Under the pieces are notes generated by a model. The model saw only the letters and a list, made by a program, of their open reading frames with translations. It was not told the origin of the DNA and did no database searches. DNA of 64,000 nucleotides. It comes from Synanceia verrucosa. Its lineage: Eukaryota > Chordata > Actinopteri > Perciformes > Synanceiidae. The stretch covers positions 17,267,240 to 17,331,239 of the forward strand of contig CM056558.1 of NCBI GenBank assembly GCA_029721515.1, read 5' to 3'. Each line of letters begins with the position of its first letter. Within the stretch, counting starts at the first letter, position 1. Shown one piece after another: positions 61,656 through 64,000 of this stretch. The translations under genes were made by a program, and so were the position numbers.

Positions 61656-64000
61656 GTAGCATCATTTGTAACATTAATAATATCTAAGTATCTTGTGTTC
61701 CACTATCAATGGCTTTTTTCTTTTAATTCAACCAGCTACACTGTGGAAAAAAGAAAATACTTGTTTTTTTTTTATTTTAATAGTATGCAACTACAGAAAA
61801 GTGATGATCAAATGGCAGCGCATTAAATATTGACACAGAACATCAGCTTCTCTGCATGTATCCATCCCGACCGAAACAATTAGAAGTGAACATTGTGAAT
61901 AATAAAGACCAGCAGCTACCGAGTGTGTGTTTACCTTAAAATACATCAAAGTGCCAATCATGTTTATATAGCAATAAAAGAGAAACTGACTCTGAAATAT
62001 ACAGTATTATACTACAGGCATGCTGATTAAATAACCACCCAACGACACTTCCTACAGCCTGGTTGCTCATTTATTTTTAGAGGTCCCTGCAGTGTTGAAA
62101 ACACTGAAGCAATAATTCTGGCAGAGCCTATGCTTTATCCATTGGAGCACTGAAAAGCCATAATAGATATTGCAGTTTTTCATGTGCTTGCCTGTGTGTG
62201 CTTGAAAATTAATAATTCACAAAATTAATATGTGGTGGTGTTGGTGCTGGTGTCTGTTTACTGCATACCCCCCTGTGCTGTGAGAGGATAAATCCTGCTG
62301 ATGCGTTGCTGTGATGCATGTATCCGTTGTGCTTTCCGCACAAGGTTGATTTACTCTGGAGTTATGGGTCATCCAGGAGGGCACGTAGGGTTTGGAATGA
62401 TGGCGTATGGAAGAAGAGTGGTGCAACAGAGCTGACAAAGTAAGTCCTGTTTGATATTAATGAACAGCTAAAGAAATAAATGCACAGTGAAGGAGAAAAC
62501 GCTTCAAAAATCTGGACTTTCCTCCGTGCATTCTCGCTCTCTAAATCTTCCTAACATCCTTCATTTACCTGCTAATTTATTGACAGTGTCATATATTTAT
62601 TCTGCAAGCTGTAAACCGAGGCCAGCAATGAAAATGCACCATGGCCTATTATGAAAAAAAAAAAACCTTTTGCAACACCAATCTTTTAATAAAATGATTT
62701 CTGTAAGGCCTCAGAGAAGAGGCTGTGGAACTGAAAAACACAGAAGAAGAAGAATCCTTCAGTGAGAAGTAAATAGAGCAGCAATGTGTGGCAGAAACTG
62801 TGTGTGACCGCAATAAAATATCTCCTGCATATCTTTCTTCAGTTGTGCATGTACCCAAATGCTTATTGCTTATAGCACAAAACAAAACAGACATTTTCTT
62901 TGAGACATTTTACTTCCAAAGAATACCATGAACATTCTGCGATCATTCTTAAAATGCTTCAGAGACGTTCTCTTGGGATTGGGAGAACATTTCTGCAGGC
63001 TGTTTGAGTGAAAAGTCTCATTAAATCCAACTGTTACACTTCTGGTAAACAAGCTGTAGATCCTAAAGCAGACATAAGGCAGGTAGTTTGAAAGGCTCTT
63101 TGATGGCAGATCTGAAAGAGTTGGCAACAAGGAGGCAGGTCACATTAAGTGAAAATTTGAAATATTTTATATTTCAACTGCAAATGCAAATTTTTTTGTG
63201 GTTTTATGTGTGAAACTTTCTTAGTGCTGCCTTGACAGTGATTCCCTTAGAATTAAATCACATAAATTCAAAAGCATTTGCTTGTTTGACATGCGATCCA
63301 CTCCAGACAGAAATGCAGAGTCAAGCTGTTTGATGATCAGCAATCTGATTTGAACTGTAAGTGCTGAGAGCTCAGCTCAATTTACAAACAAAAACTGATG
63401 AAAATGGATTCTTATCAAATCATACTTGATACACAATCTTTGGTGAGTCAACAACTCCCTTCATTTTTGCGGTTCCTCTTCAGCAGTAGGTCAATCTGAA
63501 CAGGGTTACATTTACACTCAAAGTACCACTGCAACAAGGTCTTGAATTACCCTTTCTGTGGGAAAGCAGTCTTGCATGCAAACTGGTTCTGCCGGTTATC
63601 ACATAGACAGCTTGAGGCCGTTTGTGTCCAAGGAGTAGGAGAACGAACAAGGCCACCATGACACCAAGTTCACAAATATTTTAGCAACTGCACAAACTGC
63701 AAAAGGAGCCAGACTGGAATGTATGGGGAAGAATCCATTTATATTACAGCCTGAGTAACTTCATCAAGGTCAAGCACTGAACAGATGATAAGTTAACCCG
63801 CAAAAATGTTTTTACAAAGACTTCATGTTGAACATCTCTCAGATGCTCCTGGAGCATCTCATCACCGGTCACATTTAACTTTTATTCTCTCCACCTGTGG
63901 AAAGCTCTTCAGTTGTGTATTGCATTGAGGAACAGTTCTCTTTTATTTTTTTACAATCTAAATAGAGTGTAGCGCAAAATAAATTACTTCATAGTGTACA

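Larger units (their letters stand above)
37061..64000. other. upstream intergenic flank without a supported gene
   Basis: From the promoter to the right edge, no exon series, tRNA or rRNA gene was found on either strand. The contents are dead transposons, a SINE, microsatellites and dispersed repeats, listed separately. The stretches 43.0-47.5, 55.2-60.9 and 61.7-64.0 kb show nothing I can name. Some may be conserved regulatory elements, as gene deserts next to neural genes often hold them. Confidence 0.8.

Overview
This is vertebrate nuclear DNA, almost certainly from a ray-finned (teleost) fish. It has low gene density, long introns, many (TA)n and (CA)n microsatellites, and remnants of fish-type transposons and SINEs. 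Only one gene can be supported: the 5' part of a BRINP-family gene on the minus strand, best matched to brinp3. Its promoter is near 36.4-37.0 kb and it runs leftward off position 1.

Layout on the minus strand: a CpG-rich promoter and probable non-coding exon 1 (about 36.4-36.7 kb), then coding exons 2 (35829-36079, with 5'UTR to 36129), 3 (20811-21001), 4 (18553-18737), 5 (5363-5468), 6 (4707-4943) and 7 (694-916). Every junction is GT-AG and the phases join without a break, giving 1193 coding bases (397 codons plus 2 bases). The long terminal coding exon is not in the window. The protein starts with a signal peptide, has the MACPF signature YGTHF followed by a Gly-Gly pair, and continues into the cysteine-rich segment typical of BRINP proteins. 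BRINPs are known as neural, retinoic-acid/BMP-inducible secretory-pathway proteins linked to cell-cycle restraint. They are not known pore-forming toxins.

Introns 2 (14.8 kb) and 4 (13.1 kb) hold most of the intragenic DNA. They carry a TA-flanked MITE with 54-bp terminal inverted repeats (27088-27566), two other fold-back elements (9285-9517 and 24936-25439), LINE tails, compound TA repeats and a G/C-run block near 32.85-33.04 kb.

From 37 to 64 kb I find no gene. This upstream flank holds a dead Tc1/mariner copy with its catalytic motifs still readable (49212-50366), a LINE reverse-transcriptase scrap beside it, a tRNA-derived SINE (47566-47738), a candidate piggyBac-type MITE, several dispersed repeats and a roughly 650-bp polypyrimidine tract (61003-61655).

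No CRISPR array, operon or new multi-gene system is present. The most unusual points are a duplicated exon-4 splice acceptor that makes a decoy 67 bp upstream, upstream ORFs in the predicted 5'UTR (one overlapping the main start codon), and several weak consecutive splice donors.
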